Origin: Alphaproteobacteria bacterium
GTDB taxonomy: Bacteria > Pseudomonadota > Alphaproteobacteria > Rs-D84
Direction: 5' to 3'
DNA length: 7,395 nt
Assembly: GCA_017936185.1 (NCBI GenBank)
Contig: JAGBGA010000022.1
Span: 1-7,395, forward strand
Positions 4,866 through 7,395 of the stretch are shown one piece after another (positions within the stretch are counted from its first letter, which is position 1; each line of letters begins with the position of its first letter). The translations under genes were made by a program, and so were the position numbers. Under the pieces are notes generated by a model, which saw only the letters and a program-made list of their open reading frames with translations, did not search any database and was not told the origin of the DNA.

Positions 4866-6422
4866 TTATTGCATTCTGATAACTTTGCACGATGTTTGGC
4901 CACCGGTTTGCTTAATCAAATCGTTACACAGTTTTTGTGCCACTTCGATATCGCTGAACGGTCCAACGCGAAGTCTGAACAAGCGCGCCGCCTTGGTATC
5001 AGACCCCAGGTCCCCAACCCCCTGTTCATCGATTGCAAAGAATACCATATCGCGATATTGATGTAATAATCCTTCGCCTTCATCGCCGCTGAATTTCACC
5101 AACAGTTTATTCCAGTAATCTTCCAGTGCGCTGATTGACGTATCGGACGCCAATTCAATTGCCATTCCGGTTTGGTTGCTGGAAATAAGCGGTATATTTG
5201 TCTGTGGTAAATATGCGCCGGCTGTATTTCTTTGTGTTGGCAACATATTAACAACACTTCCCGATGTTGTGCTTGGCATTGCCTGGGGGACGGTAAATCC
5301 GGCGGGCATATAGTAACCTGCACCTGTTGTTGGGTTAACTGTTGCGGTATTTCCAACATACATTGGCGTCCCGGTATAGTTTACACCCATGCTCATTGCG
5401 GCCATACTGTCCGTATACGCGATATTGTTCAATGATTGTCCCGACAGCATACTTTGTGCAACATTTGCTTCGGCCAACGCCATAACAGACGCCGTATCCG
5501 CAATCAAGAATGGTTTTTCGCGTCTTTTAATGCATACAATTCTTTGTCCACTGCGAAGAACCATATCGCCAACGGCTTCCACAATCAACAGGCGTCCATC
5601 TTCACCATCTGTACGGAATCCCACTGGTGATTCCCCGCCTTCGACCATCAACGACACAACCGGGCGTTGGGTCATTGAAATAACCTTGTCGCCAAAGTCG
5701 ATATATGTAAATATTCTGTCGCGCCACACGCGTTCGGGTGCAATTACATAGTCGTCCGGGTTTGGCACGAATATATCAAGGTCAAATCGGAATTCCGACG
5801 GGTCAATCTTCATTGATTTTATCCAACCATAGTCTTCACCATCAACGCCAACTGTGTTTGATGTTGTTGCCGGTTTTTGGAATATAGATTTTGCGCCCCC
5901 CGACGTTGTTGTTGTGCCTGTGGCCATGGGCAACGTTCCATTTCCATCCAATACAATGTCAACCTGGGAATATGTGATTTCGTCTGTGTTTGACGGTTCC
6001 GCGCGAAGATAAAAGATATATCTGTTTCCCGATTTTCCAGTGATAATCAGGTTTGTATCCGACCCCTGGTTGGCGGCAATTGGCGAAATAAACATTGTTC
6101 TGTCACCCTGGGTTGTATTTATTTCAAATTGTCCTTGGTCACCAACGACGGCGTCCGCAATTTGTTCACCCTGGGGCAAAGACACCATTGTAACCATCCC
6201 GTTGCGCAACTTTAACGGCAATACTGCACCTGTTGACCATGCCAATTGTGCGTATCCTGGCTTTATACTGCCACTTGCCATATTTGCGGTCGGGTTATCC
6301 CATGCCGATTGAATGCCGTACGCATCGTTGCCATATGCCGGCATTGCCAATATCGCCATCAAGCAAAACAAAGATACATTTAATCCAAGTGCATTTATAA
6401 ATGTCATACTAAACCTTCCCAT
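4866..6422 (-). CDS. virB9: VirB9/TrbG-family T4SS outer-membrane core protein fused to a SPOR-like domain
   Basis: Secreted subunit of the T4SS outer-membrane core complex, expected to pair with VirB10 and a VirB7 lipoprotein. The 518-residue product is nearly twice the usual size of under 300. A Sec signal peptide ends near residue 31 (AYG before ND). The VirB9 N-terminal domain spans about 54-160 (VLPLKLRNG, then SDTNLIITGKSGNRYIFYLR). The VirB9 C-terminal domain spans about 195-302 (RVWRDRIFTYIDFGD, VGFRTDGEDGRLLIVEAV, VLRSGQRIVCIKR). A Thr/Met/Gly-rich linker (about 310-430) follows. The end (about 436-516) resembles SPOR peptidoglycan-binding domains (LFRLRVGPFS at 481-490, then an A..LC..L helix and SCKVIR). 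Two starts are possible. The ATG at 6422 gives a positively charged signal peptide (Arg3) but has only a GA-rich SD. The ATG at 6407 has GGGAAGG six bases upstream but an uncharged N-terminus. Family confident; start uncertain by five codons. Confidence 0.94.
   Translation of the reverse strand: MGRFSMTFINALGLNVSLFCLMAILAMPAYGNDAYGIQSAWDNPTANMASGSIKPGYAQLAWSTGAVLPLKLRNGMVTMVSLPQGEQIADAVVGDQGQFEINTTQGDRTMFISPIAANQGSDTNLIITGKSGNRYIFYLRAEPSNTDEITYSQVDIVLDGNGTLPMATGTTTTSGGAKSIFQKPATTSNTVGVDGEDYGWIKSMKIDPSEFRFDLDIFVPNPDDYVIAPERVWRDRIFTYIDFGDKVISMTQRPVVSLMVEGGESPVGFRTDGEDGRLLIVEAVGDMVLRSGQRIVCIKRREKPFLIADTASVMALAEANVAQSMLSGQSLNNIAYTDSMAAMSMGVNYTGTPMYVGNTATVNPTTGAGYYMPAGFTVPQAMPSTTSGSVVNMLPTQRNTAGAYLPQTNIPLISSNQTGMAIELASDTSISALEDYWNKLLVKFSGDEGEGLLHQYRDMVFFAIDEQGVGDLGSDTKAARLFRLRVGPFSDIEVAQKLCNDLIKQTGGQTSCKVIRMQ
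6414..6420 (-). promoter_or_regulatory. SD-like site pointing to an alternative virB9 start at 6407
   Basis: GGGAAGG on the minus strand, six bases before the in-frame ATG at 6407. It lies inside the first codons of the longer reading from 6422, so the two starts cannot both be optimal. Confidence 0.45.
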
Positions 6423-6444
6423 TTCTTTCTTTTTTTTATTTTAT

Positions 6445-7107
6445 TCAAAACGCCGTATCAAGTGGGTCGCCCGGTCCATCAATAACGGTGTATTCGGTTA
6501 CTTGCAATCCCAGCGGATTGTCGATACGTTCGGCCCATTTTATTTGTGCGTTATTTTCGTCTTTGATTCTTAATTTGATTGTATAATCTTTTTGTGTTGC
6601 CTGTCCAGTGGTATTATCAGTACAAAAATAAGTAAACTTTACTTGGTACGCATCATCTGCGGCAAAATAAAGCGGGTCGTGCTTAAAGAATACCAAACAT
6701 TCGAAATTAAGGTCTGTGGCCCCACTGATGACTTCGTTAATCATTTTTGTGTTCAGTGCCTTGGCATATACATCCTGCGATGAAGTTTTTCGAACGATGC
6801 CGCTTTCGGCGTTCCATTTGCCCAACATTTTCGCCGGATTTGAAAAGAATTCATTTCTGTACTTTATATATTCACGCACGAACGCCGTCTTGTACATATC
6901 AAGATTTTCATTGTTTGGCGTCATGGATTCCAGTTGTACAACCTGGTCATCACGAATTTCGGTGGTAAGAAAAAATATTTGTGGCCGTTGCAGCGGGAAC
7001 ATTCTGTACAGTGTTGTGAACAAAACCCCCAGCACAACCAGTGCACTTGCCAACACAAAGACAAGCGTTCTTGACAGCAAAACTGGTGGTTCTATGCGTT
7101 TTTGCAC
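6445..7107 (-). CDS. virB8: VirB8-family T4SS inner-membrane protein
   Basis: Bitopic inner-membrane protein that nucleates assembly of the T4SS channel. The 220-residue product has a cytosolic tail of about 13 residues, one transmembrane helix (about 14-34) and a periplasmic NTF2-like domain. VirB8 hallmarks visible are FVREYIKYRNEF at 76-87 (family pattern V..Y...RE) and NPLGLQVTEYTV at 197-208, matching the conserved NP.GF.VT.Y near the family's C-terminus. Length is typical (about 220-240). Two cysteines (137, 162) lie in the periplasmic part. The GTG at 7107 is chosen as start: GGGAGAGGA (7112-7120) sits just upstream. The in-frame ATG at 7182 would add 25 residues, lies upstream of a good candidate promoter and lacks an SD. 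First gene of the operon; virB9 follows after about 22-37 bases depending on its start. Confidence 0.93.
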   Translation of the reverse strand: MQKRIEPPVLLSRTLVFVLASALVVLGVLFTTLYRMFPLQRPQIFFLTTEIRDDQVVQLESMTPNNENLDMYKTAFVREYIKYRNEFFSNPAKMLGKWNAESGIVRKTSSQDVYAKALNTKMINEVISGATDLNFECLVFFKHDPLYFAADDAYQVKFTYFCTDNTTGQATQKDYTIKLRIKDENNAQIKWAERIDNPLGLQVTEYTVIDGPGDPLDTAF

Positions 7108-7111
7108 GATT

Positions 7112-7120
7112 TCCTCTCCC
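7112..7120 (-). promoter_or_regulatory. Ribosome binding site that decides the GTG start of virB8
   Basis: GGGAGAGGA on the minus strand. Its GGGAG part is eight bases from the GTG at 7107, the proper SD distance, which fixes the start in preference to the ATG at 7182. Confidence 0.75.
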
Positions 7121-7132
7121 TTGATTAAGATG

Positions 7133-7162
7133 ATTGTAGAAAAAAATACGCGACATATGCAA
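7133..7162 (-). promoter_or_regulatory. Candidate sigma-70 promoter of the virB8-virB9-virB10 operon
   Basis: On the minus strand, TTGCAT (7157-7162) and TACAAT (7133-7138) are 18 bases apart. The start site would be near 7126, giving a leader of about 19 bases that still contains the SD. A second TATAAT on this strand (7234-7239) has only a poorly spaced -35 match and is less likely. Confidence 0.55.
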
Positions 7163-7212
7163 GAAAAAATTTGCAAATTCAAAACGGTAAATAAAAGTAT
7201 GTAAAAATGTCC

Positions 7213-7241
7213 TTGCGGAAAAAAGTGAAAAATATTATAAT
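7213..7241 (+). promoter_or_regulatory. Candidate upstream promoter for tRNA-Trp
   Basis: TTGCGG (7213-7218), 17 bases, then a perfect TATAAT (7236-7241) on the + strand. The -10 lies in the palindrome AATATTATAATATT, so the opposite strand also shows TATAAT. Confidence 0.4.
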
Positions 7242-7249
7242 ATTTCCGC

Positions 7250-7277
7250 TTGATTTTTTGTAAAGGTGTGCTATCCT
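7250..7277 (+). promoter_or_regulatory. Candidate proximal promoter for tRNA-Trp
   Basis: TTGATT (7250-7255), 16 bases, then TATCCT (7272-7277) preceded by TGC, an extended -10 form. The GC-rich stretch after it (GTCGCC) resembles the discriminator of stringently controlled stable-RNA promoters. The start would be near 7284, about 38 bases before the tRNA. Confidence 0.5.
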
Positions 7278-7321
7278 GTCGCCGACTGTGTAATGGTATA
7301 CATTGCGTCAGGTATGGTCAC

Positions 7322-7395
7322 AGGGGCATAGTTCAACGGTAGAATATCGGTCTCCAAAACCGCGGATGAGGGTTCGATTCCTTCTGCCCCTGCCA
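7322..7395 (+). tRNA. tRNA-Trp (anticodon CCA), complete with encoded 3' CCA
   Basis: All arms can be drawn. The acceptor is AGGGGCA/TGCCCCT with discriminator G and genomic CCA at 7393-7395. The D stem is GTTC/GAAT around AACGGTA. The anticodon loop CTCCAAA (7352-7358) has CCA at 7354-7356. The T stem is GAGGG/CCTTC around TTCGATT. The outermost anticodon-stem pair (T7347 with C7363) is mismatched, where a T-A pair would be expected. It decodes UGG for tryptophan. The gene ends exactly at the window edge, so what follows is unseen; in many bacteria tRNA-Trp precedes secE-nusG, but that cannot be checked here. Confidence 0.97.

Noticed and set aside
4841..4903. Start of virB10 at an in-frame GTG at 4903.
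   Set aside because: It overlaps the virB9 3' end by 38 bases, has no SD, and adds residues unlike a VirB10 N-terminus.
7108..7182. N-terminal extension of virB8 from an ATG at 7182.
   Set aside because: No SD precedes it, the best promoter lies downstream of it, and a strong SD plus GTG at 7107 gives a normal VirB8 length.
7322..7395. tRNA-Trp considered as an attachment site for an integrated island carrying the T4SS genes.
   Set aside because: The virB operon lies on the 5' side of the tRNA, no integrase is present, and no direct repeat of the tRNA 3' end was noticed in the window.

Overview
The window looks like chromosomal DNA of a moderately AT-rich bacterium, most likely an alphaproteobacterium. 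The inference rests on the VirB8/VirB9/VirB10 set, the tRNA-Trp sequence with encoded CCA, and GTG/ATG starts with Shine-Dalgarno (SD) sites. A gut-metagenome or host-associated, Rickettsiales-like lineage is possible but is a guess from style, not proven.

Layout from left to right. A complete pyruvate kinase gene (pyk, + strand, 41-1411) ends in a symmetric bidirectional terminator. Facing it are two small minus-strand genes, probably co-transcribed (2166 to 1825, then 1758 to 1408). The first is a helix-rich protein of unknown function. The second is a basic protein whose His-then-Cys spacing could suggest a permuted papain-like fold. A 298-bp gene-free stretch (2167-2464) follows, holding a candidate promoter for the small genes and several hairpins, two of which are convincing minus-strand terminators. 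Next comes a three-gene minus-strand operon reading from 7107 down to 2465: virB8, virB9 and virB10. It encodes the inner-membrane-to-outer-membrane core of a type IV secretion system (T4SS). At the right edge, divergently transcribed, is a complete tRNA-Trp(CCA) gene ending at the last base.

How the genes work together. VirB8 is a bitopic inner-membrane assembly factor, VirB9 a secreted outer-membrane-complex subunit, and VirB10 the energy-sensing scaffold that spans both membranes. The operon has its own promoter and its own terminator. It lacks virB7, virB11 and virD4, so the remaining machine parts must be encoded elsewhere, as in lineages with scattered T4SS genes. The subunits are unusual. 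VirB9 carries a C-terminal SPOR-like (peptidoglycan-binding) domain. VirB10 has an extra Ig-like periplasmic domain, a Pro-Glu linker, and a cysteine-rich tail of about 210 residues that ends next to a run of eight G. These additions suggest a core complex adapted to the cell wall and extended with a disulfide-rich, possibly exposed tip. pyk and tRNA-Trp are ordinary housekeeping neighbours.
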